From NCBI RefSeq assembly GCF_015223195.1, contig NZ_JADFUA010000012.1, positions 30,585 through 94,584 of the forward strand: a DNA stretch of 64,000 nucleotides, in the 5' to 3' direction. Position numbers and translations under genes: made by a program. Position 1 is the stretch's first letter. Every line of letters begins with the position of its first letter. The DNA is from Chitinilyticum piscinae. GTDB taxonomy: Bacteria > Pseudomonadota > Gammaproteobacteria > Burkholderiales > Chitinibacteraceae. The notes below the pieces were generated by a model, which saw only the letters and a list, made by a program, of their open reading frames with translations, was not told the DNA's origin and searched no databases. Below are positions 51,752-60,669 of this stretch, piece by piece.

Positions 51752-52756
51752 ATGATGATCGAAGAATCCCGTGTCGCCCAGCTGGTGGTGCACCGTGTCG
51801 GCAATCCCGCCCGTGGCGAGCCGCTGCAGCTCTCCGAGCGCGCGGCGAGTGTTGATGCAGAGGTGTCGCAGCTGATTCTGGAGGGCTACCTCAAGGGCAT
51901 CGTCTCCGAACGGAAAAAGCACCAGTTCATTCACGAAACGGATCTGAACCTTAACGAGCTGTATCACTACAAGCAGCAGTTTTTCCGCGATGAAATCGAC
52001 TTTGTCGCGCTTTCACAGGCCATCGCCCGGCACCTGCATGCGCGCTCGCAGCATCCCAACATCAGCGCGGGTGATCTGCTGGTGATCCTGTTTGAAAACC
52101 TGGCTGATGGTGAGCGCGTGCAGCGAGCGATCGGCGTGTTCAAATCGGAAATCCGCGATGATTTCCTGACGGTGGTCGAGTCGGGGGAGGTCATCGACCT
52201 GCGTCATGCTACCGGCATCAATCCGCGCCTGATCGACAAGGGGGCGCTGCTGCTGGAGTCTGGCCCGGACGTGTTTGCGGTGGACAGGCAGGCACAAAGC
52301 GCCAAATTCTGGCTGGATGATTTCCTGCAGGTGCTGCGCGTTCCCGATCCGGCCAGTACGACCAAACTGGTCGCGGAGGTGCTGGAGCAGGTTTCGGAGC
52401 AAATTGCTGATCCGAAGCAGCAGCAACAGTTCAAGGAAGCCGTGCTGACCCGCTGCCGCGAGGAGGAAGAATTCCTGCCCTGGGAAGTGACCGACGTGGC
52501 CGAGAAGTTCGTGCCGCGCGAGCAGGTCAGTCAGGTGCTGGACCAGGCGGCCCAGTCGCATGGTTTCAGTCTGGAAAAGAACACCCGCGTGCCGGCGAAG
52601 AATGTCGCCAAGCGGCTGGAGCGCAGCTGGAGCAAGATCGGTATCGGCCACGGCGTGAGCATTCTGCAGCCATCTGACCTGAACCTCGAGGACGTGAATA
52701 TCGAGAGCGGCGACGAGGAAATCGTGATGACCCTGTATTTCTCGAAGAAGATCTGA
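51752..52756 (+). CDS. Nucleoid-associated protein of the YejK/NdpA family
   Basis: 334 residues, normal for the 37-kDa nucleoid-associated family. MMIEESRVAQLVVHRVGN at the start; DLNLNELYHYKQQFFRDEIDFVALSQ and the C-terminal SWSKIGIGHGVSILQPSDLN...GDEEIVMTLYFSKK are conserved blocks. Binds the nucleoid; precise role unknown. The stop codon TGA is directly followed by a GGGTAT repeat. Confidence 0.85.
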   Translation: MMIEESRVAQLVVHRVGNPARGEPLQLSERAASVDAEVSQLILEGYLKGIVSERKKHQFIHETDLNLNELYHYKQQFFRDEIDFVALSQAIARHLHARSQHPNISAGDLLVILFENLADGERVQRAIGVFKSEIRDDFLTVVESGEVIDLRHATGINPRLIDKGALLLESGPDVFAVDRQAQSAKFWLDDFLQVLRVPDPASTTKLVAEVLEQVSEQIADPKQQQQFKEAVLTRCREEEEFLPWEVTDVAEKFVPREQVSQVLDQAAQSHGFSLEKNTRVPAKNVAKRLERSWSKIGIGHGVSILQPSDLNLEDVNIESGDEEIVMTLYFSKKI

Positions 52757-52815
52757 GGGTATCTATCCCAAAGCCTTGTTACTGATTATTGGCGGCGGAA
52801 TCGGAGGGTGGGTAT
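52757..52815. repeat. Direct GGGTAT pair, 53-bp class
   Basis: GGGTAT at 52757 and 52810, 53 bases apart. CCCAAAGCCTTGTTA inside is the clearest copy of the shared core. The right half overlaps the 3' end of comF. Confidence 0.65.
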
Positions 52816-53570
52816 GCCTGCGCGAGGGTGCGAGCCAGTACCCAGCCGCTAACCCGGCTGGCTCCGGCTGTCAGCAAGGCGCGGGCGGCGGCATCCAGGG
52901 TTGCACCACTGGTCAGCACATCATCGATTAGCACGATTTCCCGCCCGGCAACCGCTGGGCTGGTACTGAAGGCTTGGCGCAGATTGCGTTCACGTTCGCG
53001 CCGGCTCAACCGTGACTGGTGGCCGGTGTCACGGCGGCGGGCCAGCCAGCCCAGTTCCAGCGGCAGTCCGCTGTGCTGTGCGATCGCACTGGCCAATTCC
53101 TGCGCCTGATTGAAACCACGTTCGCGCAAGCGACTGGCATGCAGCGGCATGGGCAGCAACACCGCCTGCTGTTGCAGTCTTGGGGCGTGAGCGGCCATCA
53201 GGGTGCCCAGGAGTGGCCACAAGGACCAGCGCTGACCATATTTGCCGGCCAGAATCAGTTCGCTCAATGGGGGCTGGTAGGCAAACAGCGCATGACAGGC
53301 CGCAAAGGCAGGTGGTTTGCTCAGGCAGTGGCCGCAGTGCCCGCCTCCCGGACTGGGCTGGGCGCAGACCGGGCACGTGGCCGTAGTGAGCCAGGGGAGG
53401 GCGCGCAGACAGGCCGGGCAAAGTGCGTCAGCTGCGCTACCCCGGCATAGCAGGCAGCGGCAGGGCAGTCGCTGGCAGACCCTGCTTGCCAGCAGGCGGA
53501 TGTTGTTCAGAATTATGCTCTGCAAATTTGACAAGTCCGGCCCCGCTTCCGACAATGCCCCATCTCTCAT
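52779..53570 (-). CDS. comF: ComF-family phosphoribosyltransferase-like protein
   Basis: About 263 residues if started at ATG 53570; a later start is possible. N-terminal zinc-binding Cys clusters ([33 protein letters not shown]), then the PRTase domain with [23 protein letters not shown] and [14 protein letters not shown]. ComF proteins act with the ComFA helicase in DNA uptake, or in unknown roles. The bioB promoter (53528-53556) lies inside the 5' end of this frame, which may mean that the true start is downstream. Confidence 0.88.
   Translation of the reverse strand: MRDGALSEAGPDLSNLQSIILNNIRLLASRVCQRLPCRCLLCRGSAADALCPACLRALPWLTTATCPVCAQPSPGGGHCGHCLSKPPAFAACHALFAYQPPLSELILAGKYGQRWSLWPLLGTLMAAHAPRLQQQAVLLPMPLHASRLRERGFNQAQELASAIAQHSGLPLELGWLARRRDTGHQSRLSRRERERNLRQAFSTSPAVAGREIVLIDDVLTSGATLDAAARALLTAGASRVSGWVLARTLAQAYPPSDSAANNQ
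53528..53556 (+). promoter_or_regulatory. bioB promoter
   Basis: TTGACA (53528-53533), 17-base spacer, GACAAT (53551-53556); consensus -35. No BirA-type TTGTTAACC...GGTTTACAA palindrome seen. Confidence 0.7.
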
Positions 53571-53604
53571 TTCTAGCGTGCTCGCGCGCGCTTTGCCGAT
53601 TGCC

Positions 53605-54603
53605 ATGAGCTGCTCCGCCAATACCGCTACGCAAACCATCGAACTGAAGCGCCCGACCCCGCACCCGAAGGCGGAAAACTGGTCGCTGGAAGACATCGCC
53701 GCTTTGTTCGAACTGCCGTTCAACGATCTGCTGTTCAAGGCGCAGACTGTGCACCGCGAGCATTTCGACGCCAACCGCGTGCAGCTGTCCACCCTGCTGT
53801 CGGTGAAGACCGGCGGTTGTTCGGAGGATTGCGGCTACTGCTCGCAGTCGGCGCGTCACGACACCGGGCTGGAACGCGAAAAGCTGATGACTGCCGAGGA
53901 TGTGATCGACGCCGCCAAGGTCGCCAAGGAAAACGGCTCCAGCCGTTTCTGCATGGGAGCCGCCTGGCGTGGCCCGAAGAACAAGGACATCGACGAGGTC
54001 AAGCGCATGATCGCGGGAGTGAAGGCGCTCGGACTGGAAACCTGTGCGACCTTCGGCATGTTGAAAGAGGGTCAGGCGGAAGAGCTGCGTGACGCCGGTC
54101 TGGATTACTACAACCACAATCTGGATACCAGTCCGGAAAAATACGGCGAAATCGTGAGCACGCACAGCTACGAGGACCGCCTTGATACGCTGGGCAAGGT
54201 GCGCAAGGCCGGGCTGCATGTGTGCTCGGGCGGCATTGTCGGTCTGGGTGAAACCCGCAGTGATCGTGTTGGCCTGATTGCCCAGCTGGCCAACCTCGAC
54301 CCGCAACCCGATTCGGTGCCCATCAATAATCTGGTGAAAATCGAAGGCACCCCCCTGGACGGCAATGCGGCGGTGGACTGGACCGAATTCGTGCGGACGA
54401 TCGCTGTTGCGCGGATCACCATGCCGAAATCTTACGTTCGTCTGTCGGCTGGGCGCCAGCAGATGGATGAAAGCATGCAGGCCTTGTGTTTCCTTGCCGG
54501 CGCGAACTCGATTTTTTATGGTGACAAGCTGCTGACCACGGGCAATCCGGACGTGACACGGGATCGCGAGCTGTTTGCCAAACTCGACCTGCAGCCTCTT
54601 TGA
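53605..54603 (+). CDS. bioB: Biotin synthase
   Basis: 332 residues. Radical SAM enzyme that inserts sulfur into dethiobiotin. [17 protein letters not shown] gives the CxxxCxxC of the [4Fe-4S] cluster; [38 protein letters not shown] and RLSAGRQQM supply SAM and [2Fe-2S] ligands. The start at 53605 gives the usual length. No other bio gene is in the window. Confidence 0.97.
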   Translation: MSCSANTATQTIELKRPTPHPKAENWSLEDIAALFELPFNDLLFKAQTVHREHFDANRVQLSTLLSVKTGGCSEDCGYCSQSARHDTGLEREKLMTAEDVIDAAKVAKENGSSRFCMGAAWRGPKNKDIDEVKRMIAGVKALGLETCATFGMLKEGQAEELRDAGLDYYNHNLDTSPEKYGEIVSTHSYEDRLDTLGKVRKAGLHVCSGGIVGLGETRSDRVGLIAQLANLDPQPDSVPINNLVKIEGTPLDGNAAVDWTEFVRTIAVARITMPKSYVRLSAGRQQMDESMQALCFLAGANSIFYGDKLLTTGNPDVTRDRELFAKLDLQPL

Positions 54604-54606
54604 TAG

Positions 54607-54665
54607 GGGTATCCGCTCCAAGGCCTGCTTAAAAAAAGGCTGCCGTGATATCGATAGGGGGGTAT
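54607..54665. repeat. Direct GGGTAT pair, 53-bp class
   Basis: GGGTAT at 54607 and 54660, 53 bases apart, starting 3 bases after the bioB stop. CTCCAAGGCCTGCTTAA parallels the core of the 52757 copy. A GGACCGGCC/GGCCGGTCC hairpin follows at 54672-54691, possibly the bioB terminator. Confidence 0.65.
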
Positions 54666-54912
54666 GAAGCTGGACCGGCCAAGGCCGGTCCTGTCGCTTG
54701 TGCGCCGCAATATAAGCCGTGCTGCATGTTCGGCTTGTCCTTGGCGCACAGGCTTGTCTATGCTTACTGCACTTGCCATGCCGGTGTTAACCGGCAGGTG
54801 CCTGCTGAAAACCCGTAAGGTCCTGACTGTATCGACGCGCCTCTTCGCTCTGGCGCATCGTCCCTGTATCGGGCCTGCAAGGCGGCCGGCTGTAACAATT
54901 CGGGGATGGTCC

Positions 54913-57249
54913 ATGTCTTTAAGCAAACGTCTGGCGCTGTTTCTCGCGCTCATCAATCTGGTTGGTATGGGCGTGCTGTTTGGCTTGTTTGCGCGAGCAG
55001 GCGACGACAAATCCCTTCTGCCCTATGTACTCGTGGCCGGCGGGATCTTGCTGGTGACGGCAATCCAGCTGTTGGTGGCCCACTGGCTGCTGCGCCCCTT
55101 GCAGGGGGTGCGACAGACCATGATCAGACTGGCCGAAGGCGGTGGCGATCTCACCACCCGCCTGCCCGAAAATGGCAGCGAAGAGCTGGCCGATATTGGT
55201 CGTGGCTTCAACCGTTTTGCCAATGCCCTGCAGGCGACGTTCCGCGAAGTGCAGCGCGATATGGAAGGCCTGTCGCTGGGCTTGCGCGAGCTGACCGTCG
55301 TTACCGGCCAGCTGGTGAAGGACAGTCACACCCAGTCCGACTTTGCTGCGGCATCGGCGGCAGCTGTCGAGGAAATCACCGTCAGCATTACCCACATCGC
55401 GGACAATGCCAACGATGTGGATGGTGTGGTGGCCGAAACCCAGCAACTGTCCGGTGTCAGTGCCGAGGCGGTGCAGCGGGTTGCCGACGAGGTGGCCCAG
55501 ATGTCCTCGCGCATCCATGCACTGGGTGACACGATGAATGAGCTGGGCAAACGCTCGCAGGAAATCGGCAGCATTGTCAGTGTGATCCAGGATATTGCCG
55601 AGCAGACCAATCTGCTGGCCTTGAATGCCGCGATCGAAGCTGCGCGCGCCGGTGAGCAGGGGCGTGGCTTTGCGGTGGTGGCCGACGAGGTGCGCAAGCT
55701 GGCCGAGCGCAGTGCGAAGGCCACGGTCGAAATCAACGAGCGCATTTCCAAGGTGAGCGCGGAAACCCAGCAGGCGGTCAGCACCATGGCTGCGACGGCG
55801 CAGGGCGTCTCGGGCTCGGCCGACCGGGCCGAGGAGGCGCGTCGTGCGATGCTGGATATCGGCGACCGGATGCAGCATGTGTATTCCTCGGTGCGCGAAA
55901 TCGCCGAATCCACCCGCGAGCAGACAGCCGCGAGTACCACCATGGCACGCTCCGCCGAGCAGATCAATGCCATGTCGCAATCCAGTGATTCCGCTTTGCA
56001 GCAGGCCAAACGTGCGCTGGAGCATCTGGATGGGCGGGCGCGTGAACTGATGGGGGCGGTGGGGAAGTTCCGCCTGGAAGACATCACGGTGCTGCATGGC
56101 TGGTTTGCCGCGAGCGGCTTCCGTGCCGTGGCCGATATCAAGGCACGCCTGAACAAGATTGGCCACCACTGGGCCGACATGCACAGTGGCAAGGATGTGC
56201 CGGGCATGTTGAAAAAGGCGGTCGAAGAGAACGATCTGCCGACCGCGGCCGCGATTGGCGGCGTGAAAATACAGAACTGGGCCGGCAAGGGGGTTTTTGC
56301 CAATCTGGACAATCTGGCCGCCGAGCAGCAGTGGGCACGCATTCTGCCTCCGGTGCTCGACACGATGATGCAGGCCGATGGGCATTATGTGGCCGTTCCG
56401 CTCGGTGTGGCGCGGGTGAATGTGCTGTGGGTGAACGCGCAACTGATGCGGCGCGTGAACGTAAGCCGTCCGCCGGCTACCTGGGACGAGTTTTTCCATG
56501 TGTGTGACCGGCTGATGAATGCCGGCATCACGCCGCTGGCGCACAGCGAAGTGAAATGGCAGGTGGCAACGCTGTTCGAGGCGGTTTCGCTGGGGCTCAA
56601 TGGTGCCAGCTGGTATCTCTCGGCCTTCAGCAAGCTTGATCAGTCCGCGCTGGCGGGCGCACAGACGGTCAAGGCACTGGAAATCTTCCGCCGTCTGAAA
56701 CCCTACTGTACGCCAGATCCGGTCGGGCGTGACTGGAACCTCGTGGCCGCTGACATCATCAACGGGCGTGCGGCGATGCAGCTGATGGGGGACTGGGTAA
56801 AAGGCGAATTCGATACGGCCGGCAAGCAACCTGGCAGCGATTATCTGTTCTGGGCTGCGCCAACGCAGAATGGGGAATACAGCTTTGCCGCCGATACGCT
56901 GACCATGTTCCGTCAGGATGACTCTGCACGTCGTGCGGCACAGAGTGATTTTGTCACGCTGCTGATGAGCCACGAAGGCCAGATCGCCTACAACAAGCAC
57001 AAGGGCAGCATTCCGGCGCGGACCGACATCGATCTCAACCAGCTTGACCCCTATGGTCAGGCCTCTGCCAAGGACTTTGCCCTGGCGGCCAGTCGTAATG
57101 TGCTGGTGCCCTCATGGGCGCACAATATGGCGGTGCAGGATGACATGAAGAAGGCGCTGATCGAAGTCGTCTACGAATTCTGGAACAGTGACGGCATGAG
57201 CGCGACGGCCGCCGCGGCCAAGCTGGCGGCCACCGGCGCCAGACGCTGA
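54913..57249 (+). CDS. Chemoreceptor fused to a sugar-binding protein (MCP-SBP chimera)
   Basis: 778 residues, ribosome site GGGGA. Two membrane helices (about 6-28 and 37-60) are joined by an 8-residue loop, so there is no periplasmic sensor domain. HAMP follows (60-112), then a methyl-accepting signalling domain (to about 380) with an intact hairpin tip, [20 protein letters not shown]. From about 390 a complete family 1 solute-binding protein begins ([16 protein letters not shown]), with [32 protein letters not shown] and [20 protein letters not shown]. This resembles glucose/mannose binding proteins of the GtsA type, minus a signal peptide. By topology the binding domain should be cytoplasmic. 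It could sense imported sugar and signal to CheA/CheW. No che or ABC genes are near. Confidence 0.88.
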   Translation: MSLSKRLALFLALINLVGMGVLFGLFARAGDDKSLLPYVLVAGGILLVTAIQLLVAHWLLRPLQGVRQTMIRLAEGGGDLTTRLPENGSEELADIGRGFNRFANALQATFREVQRDMEGLSLGLRELTVVTGQLVKDSHTQSDFAAASAAAVEEITVSITHIADNANDVDGVVAETQQLSGVSAEAVQRVADEVAQMSSRIHALGDTMNELGKRSQEIGSIVSVIQDIAEQTNLLALNAAIEAARAGEQGRGFAVVADEVRKLAERSAKATVEINERISKVSAETQQAVSTMAATAQGVSGSADRAEEARRAMLDIGDRMQHVYSSVREIAESTREQTAASTTMARSAEQINAMSQSSDSALQQAKRALEHLDGRARELMGAVGKFRLEDITVLHGWFAASGFRAVADIKARLNKIGHHWADMHSGKDVPGMLKKAVEENDLPTAAAIGGVKIQNWAGKGVFANLDNLAAEQQWARILPPVLDTMMQADGHYVAVPLGVARVNVLWVNAQLMRRVNVSRPPATWDEFFHVCDRLMNAGITPLAHSEVKWQVATLFEAVSLGLNGASWYLSAFSKLDQSALAGAQTVKALEIFRRLKPYCTPDPVGRDWNLVAADIINGRAAMQLMGDWVKGEFDTAGKQPGSDYLFWAAPTQNGEYSFAADTLTMFRQDDSARRAAQSDFVTLLMSHEGQIAYNKHKGSIPARTDIDLNQLDPYGQASAKDFALAASRNVLVPSWAHNMAVQDDMKKALIEVVYEFWNSDGMSATAAAAKLAATGARR

Positions 57250-57267
57250 TTCCGGCGCAGCAACCCG

Positions 57268-57301
57268 CGACCCACCCCGCTCAGGCGGGGTGGGTCGTTT
57301 T
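57268..57301 (+). terminator. Terminator after the MCP-SBP gene
   Basis: Perfect 13-bp stem CGACCCACCCCGC / GCGGGGTGGGTCG, TCAG loop, TTTT. Confidence 0.9.
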
Positions 57302-57327
57302 GCGGCAGGCTCGCCTGCGCTGCCTCA

Positions 57328-57336
57328 TGCTAGAAT
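57328..57336 (+). promoter_or_regulatory. Extended -10 promoter of aroC
   Basis: TGCTAGAAT, identical to the extended -10 box of gyrA including the flanking CA and CGC. No good -35 box. About 50 bases before the aroC start. Confidence 0.45.
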
Positions 57337-57393
57337 CGCTGCTTTCTCAGTCAGAATTAGCCAGCGCATGACGCTGCGCAGGGAGATCCGAAG

Positions 57394-58494
57394 ATGTCCG
57401 GCAATACGCTCGGTTTGCTGTTTACCGTTACTTCGTTTGGCGAGTCGCACGGCCCGGCTATCGGCTGTGTGGTCGATGGCTGCCCCCCGGGAATGGCATT
57501 GAGCGCCGAAGACATCCAGATCGAGCTGGATCGTCGCAAGCCCGGCACTAGCCGGCATGTCACCCAGCGTCGCGAGCCCGATCAGGTTGAGATCCTCTCC
57601 GGTGTCTTCGAAGGCAAGACCACGGGTACATCGATCGGCCTCTTGATTCGCAACACCGACCAGCGCAGCCATGACTATGGCAAGATTTCTGAGACCTTCC
57701 GCCCCGGTCACGCCGACTACACCTACTGGCACAAGTACGGCATCCGCGACTACCGCGGTGGCGGCCGTTCCTCCGCCCGTGAAACTGCCGTGCGCGTGGC
57801 TGCCGGTGCAATTGCCAAGAAATGGCTCAAGGAACGATTCGGGGTGGTCATCCGTGGCTACATGAGCCAGCTGGGCGAGATCGAGATTCCCTTCGAAAGC
57901 TGGGATGAAGTGGGCAACAATCCCTTCTTTGCGCCCAATGCCGGCATCATCCCGCAGTTGGAAGACTACATGGACGCCATTCGCAAGGAGCGCGATTCGG
58001 TGGGCGCCAAAATCACCGTGGTCGCCGAAAATGTGCCGGTAGGCTGGGGTGAGCCGGTATACGACCGCCTGGATGCCGACATCGCCTTCAACATGATGAA
58101 CATCAACGCCGTGAAGGGCGTGGAAATCGGCGCAGGTTTCAAGTCCGTTGCCCAGCGTGGCAGCGAGCATTGCGACGAGCTGACCCCCGATGGCTTCGCC
58201 GCCAATGAGGCGGGCGGCATACTGGGCGGCATTTCCACCGGTCAGGACATCGTGGTGAATATTGCGGTGAAGCCGACTTCCAGCATCGCGCAGGAACGCC
58301 GTTCGATCGACAAGGACGGCAATGCCGTGATGATGGCCACCACCGGCCGTCATGACCCCTGTGTCGGCATCCGCGCAACGCCGATTGCCGAAGCCATGCT
58401 GGCGCTCACGTTGATGGATCATGCGCTGCGGCACCGCGCCCAGTGCGCCGATGTGCAGGTGACGACACCGCGCATTCCGGGCCGCATCGCGTAA
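57394..58494 (+). CDS. aroC: Chorismate synthase
   Basis: 366 residues. Last step of the shikimate pathway; needs reduced FMN. Signatures [50 protein letters not shown], and [20 protein letters not shown] are intact. Supplies chorismate to pheA and trpE in this window. Ribosome site AGGGAG. Confidence 0.97.
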   Translation: MSGNTLGLLFTVTSFGESHGPAIGCVVDGCPPGMALSAEDIQIELDRRKPGTSRHVTQRREPDQVEILSGVFEGKTTGTSIGLLIRNTDQRSHDYGKISETFRPGHADYTYWHKYGIRDYRGGGRSSARETAVRVAAGAIAKKWLKERFGVVIRGYMSQLGEIEIPFESWDEVGNNPFFAPNAGIIPQLEDYMDAIRKERDSVGAKITVVAENVPVGWGEPVYDRLDADIAFNMMNINAVKGVEIGAGFKSVAQRGSEHCDELTPDGFAANEAGGILGGISTGQDIVVNIAVKPTSSIAQERRSIDKDGNAVMMATTGRHDPCVGIRATPIAEAMLALTLMDHALRHRAQCADVQVTTPRIPGRIA

Positions 58495-58503
58495 TTTTCG
58501 CTC

Positions 58504-59061
58504 ATGCAGCGCAGCACGCCGGAGTTCCGCTTCCCCGACGACGATCCGGCGGCAGATTGGCCGCCGCTGTCTGGTGCGGTGCTGGGCATTGTGCTGGCCA
58601 TGACTGGCTGGGTGCTCTGGCAGGCGCTGACTGGCGATCAATGGGTGCCGGTGCTGGATGGCGCCAATCTGCTGTTTCACGAGGCTGGACATCCGCTGTT
58701 TGGCATCGTCAGCGAGCGACTGACGGTGTATGGCGGTACGCTGGCGCAACTGGCATTTCCGCTGGTGGTGCTGGCGTATTTTCACCGGCGCGCCGATACG
58801 CTGGGCACCGCGGTGAGTGGTTTATGGCTACTGGAAAACGGTCTGAACATCGGCCGTTATCTGGGAGACGCCCGAGCGCAGGCATTGCCGCTGGTTGGCA
58901 ATGGCGAACATGACTGGACCGAAATCCTGTCGCGCTGGGGCATGCTGTACCTGGACACGACCTTGGCGGCGCTGTTGCGCGGTGTCTGTGTGCTGGGGAT
59001 GCTGACGATTCTGCTGCTGCTATGCTGGCAGTGGTGGGACAAGCGACAGCAGGAATATTGA
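58504..59061 (+). CDS. Membrane protein with HExxH motif
   Basis: 185 residues, 9 bases after aroC. Four or so membrane helices. NLLFHEAGHPLFG is an HExxH zinc-binding motif in or near a helix, as in M50-like intramembrane proteases, but the protein is short and the usual second motif (NxxPxxxLDG) is not seen; SGLWLLENGLNIGRYLGDARAQ with conserved-looking Asn and Asp may contribute. Family not certain: protease-like or metal-binding membrane protein. Confidence 0.72.
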   Translation: MQRSTPEFRFPDDDPAADWPPLSGAVLGIVLAMTGWVLWQALTGDQWVPVLDGANLLFHEAGHPLFGIVSERLTVYGGTLAQLAFPLVVLAYFHRRADTLGTAVSGLWLLENGLNIGRYLGDARAQALPLVGNGEHDWTEILSRWGMLYLDTTLAALLRGVCVLGMLTILLLLCWQWWDKRQQEY

Positions 59062-59065
59062 CTGC

Positions 59066-59114
59066 GGGTATGGCGCAGTGAGCCATGTTATCAATAAGCT
59101 GGAGGGCAATACCA
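59066..59114. repeat. Near-match inverted GGGTAT pair, 49-bp class
   Basis: GGGTAT (59066-59071) faces ATACCA (59109-59114), 49 bases in total, one mismatch. The right end includes the ATG of the lipoprotein gene, so any bound protein would cover its ribosome site. Confidence 0.5.
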
Positions 59115-59743
59115 TGAAGCGTATTTTGTTGTGCCTGCTGGTGCTGCTGTGCAGCGCCTGTGCCGCACCCAATTTCGTCGCCCAGGTCTCCAGTCGCAGT
59201 ACCTTGCCCGCCAGCAGCCCGGTCGCCGGCAAGCGATTCATCATCGAAACACCGCCCGGACAAGAACAGAGCATTGCCCGGCGTGATTTCGCGGCGCAGA
59301 TTGCCCGCGAACTGAAGTCGCGCGGCATGACCCAGGTCGGTGACAGCCAGTTTGCCGACTGGCTGCTGCGGTTCGACTGGCGGGTATCCGGCCCAGTGAG
59401 TACCACGACCCAGTATCCGGTGCATTCCAGCATCGGCATTTTTGGTGGTGGCTGGTCATGGGGGGGCATCGGCATGAGCTTTCCGATCTATAGCGAATCG
59501 ACCCAGACCAACTGGTACGCCCGTGAACTGACATTGGATATCTATGATCCGCGGGCACTCAAGAGCGGGCAGTTTGCCAAGCTCTATGAAGCCAAAGCCA
59601 GCAACAGCAGCACCAGCAATGCGATCGAGCCGGCCGTGCCCTGGCTGATCCGCGCTGTATTCCAGGATTTTCCGCAACCCGGCGTGATCCGGCGCGAAGT
59701 CCGCATTCCCTATGATCCGGCCACCGCGGCCAGCAATCCCTAG
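59114..59743 (+). CDS. DUF4136-like lipoprotein
   Basis: 209 residues. Signal peptide MKRILLCLLVLLCSAC with lipobox LCSAC, so lipid-anchored at Cys16. The mature part (FVAQVSSRSTLPASS...ARRDFAAQIARELKSRGMTQV and the glycine-rich SSIGIFGGGWSWGGIGM stretch, then RAVFQDFPQ) fits DUF4136 lipoproteins of the outer membrane. Function unknown. Ribosome site GGAGGG. Confidence 0.85.
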   Translation: MKRILLCLLVLLCSACAAPNFVAQVSSRSTLPASSPVAGKRFIIETPPGQEQSIARRDFAAQIARELKSRGMTQVGDSQFADWLLRFDWRVSGPVSTTTQYPVHSSIGIFGGGWSWGGIGMSFPIYSESTQTNWYARELTLDIYDPRALKSGQFAKLYEAKASNSSTSNAIEPAVPWLIRAVFQDFPQPGVIRREVRIPYDPATAASNP

Positions 59744-59757
59744 CCAGAGCCCGCACT

Positions 59758-60597
59758 GTGACTCCTGACCAGTACTGTGAAGACAAGGCCGCAAAAAGCG
59801 GCTCCAGTTTCTACGCCAGCTTCCGTTTCCTGCCGGCAGACAAGCGCCGCGCAATCACTGCGCTGTACGCCTTTTGCCGCGAGGTCGATGATGTGGTCGA
59901 CGAAACGCATGACGACTCCGTGGCCCGGCAAACGCTGGCCTGGTGGCGTGGCGAAATCGACCAGATGTACGCTGGCAACCCGCAGCACCCGGTGACCAAG
60001 GCGCTGCTGCCGGCCGTGAAAGCCTTTGACCTGCAACGCGAGCATTTTCTCGAGATTATTGACGGCATGCAGATGGATCTGGATGTGCCGCGCTACAACG
60101 CCTTCAAGGATCTGCAGCTGTATTGCTACCGCGTGGCCTCGGTGGTGGGCATTCTGGCGGCCGGCATCTTCGGCTATCAGGATCGCAAGACGCTAAAGTA
60201 TGCGCATGATCTGGGCATCGCCTTTCAGCTGACCAACATTATCCGTGACGTCGGTGAAGACATCCGTCGCGGCCGCGTCTACCTGCCCATCGAAGAGCTG
60301 CAACGTTTCAACGTGCCGATGGATGATCTGGTCAACTATCGCGAAACCGAGCAATTCAAGGCGCTGATGGAGTTCCAGATCGACCGCGCCGAGCAATTTT
60401 ACGATCAGGCTCTGGCGCAATTGCCAGCGATTGATCGCAAAAACCAGCGCTGCGGACTGATCATGGCCGCGATCTATCGCACTACGCTCAAGGAAATCCG
60501 CCTCGACGGCGCGCAAAAGGTGCTCAATCAGCGCCTCAGTCTTGGTGGCGCGCGCAAGATCTGGCTGGCCTGGAAGGCTTGGTGGCAGAACCGCTGA
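59758..60597 (+). CDS. hpnD: Presqualene diphosphate synthase
   Basis: 279 residues from a GTG start. Squalene/phytoene synthase fold: FCREVDDVVDET (first DxxxD), YCYRVASVVGI and FQLTNIIRDVGEDIRRGRVYLP (second DxxxD). The YCYRVAS and short length fit HpnD, which makes presqualene diphosphate from farnesyl diphosphate. Followed by hpnE; together with HpnC they form squalene for hopanoids. hpnC is not seen next to them. Confidence 0.88.
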   Translation: MTPDQYCEDKAAKSGSSFYASFRFLPADKRRAITALYAFCREVDDVVDETHDDSVARQTLAWWRGEIDQMYAGNPQHPVTKALLPAVKAFDLQREHFLEIIDGMQMDLDVPRYNAFKDLQLYCYRVASVVGILAAGIFGYQDRKTLKYAHDLGIAFQLTNIIRDVGEDIRRGRVYLPIEELQRFNVPMDDLVNYRETEQFKALMEFQIDRAEQFYDQALAQLPAIDRKNQRCGLIMAAIYRTTLKEIRLDGAQKVLNQRLSLGGARKIWLAWKAWWQNR

Positions 60598-60610
60598 ATG
60601 CCGGACTGAT

Positions 60611-60669
60611 GGGTATGCAGCGGATTGCCATTATTGGCGGTGGCTATGCAGGTATGGCTGCAGGGGTAT
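60611..60669. repeat. Direct GGGTAT pair, 53-bp class, at the hpnE start
   Basis: GGGTAT at 60611 (its TATG includes the hpnE start codon) and at 60664, exactly 53 bases apart, with GGTATGG also at 60651. Confidence 0.5.

Noticed and set aside
53500..53604. BirA operator at bioB
   Set aside because: The TTGTTAACC...GGTTTACAA-type palindrome is not present; only a standard promoter is seen.
54919..57000. A 693-codon reverse frame opposite the MCP-SBP gene
   Set aside because: His/Gly/Gln-rich antisense composition, no recognisable domain; the forward frame has full MCP and SBP motifs.
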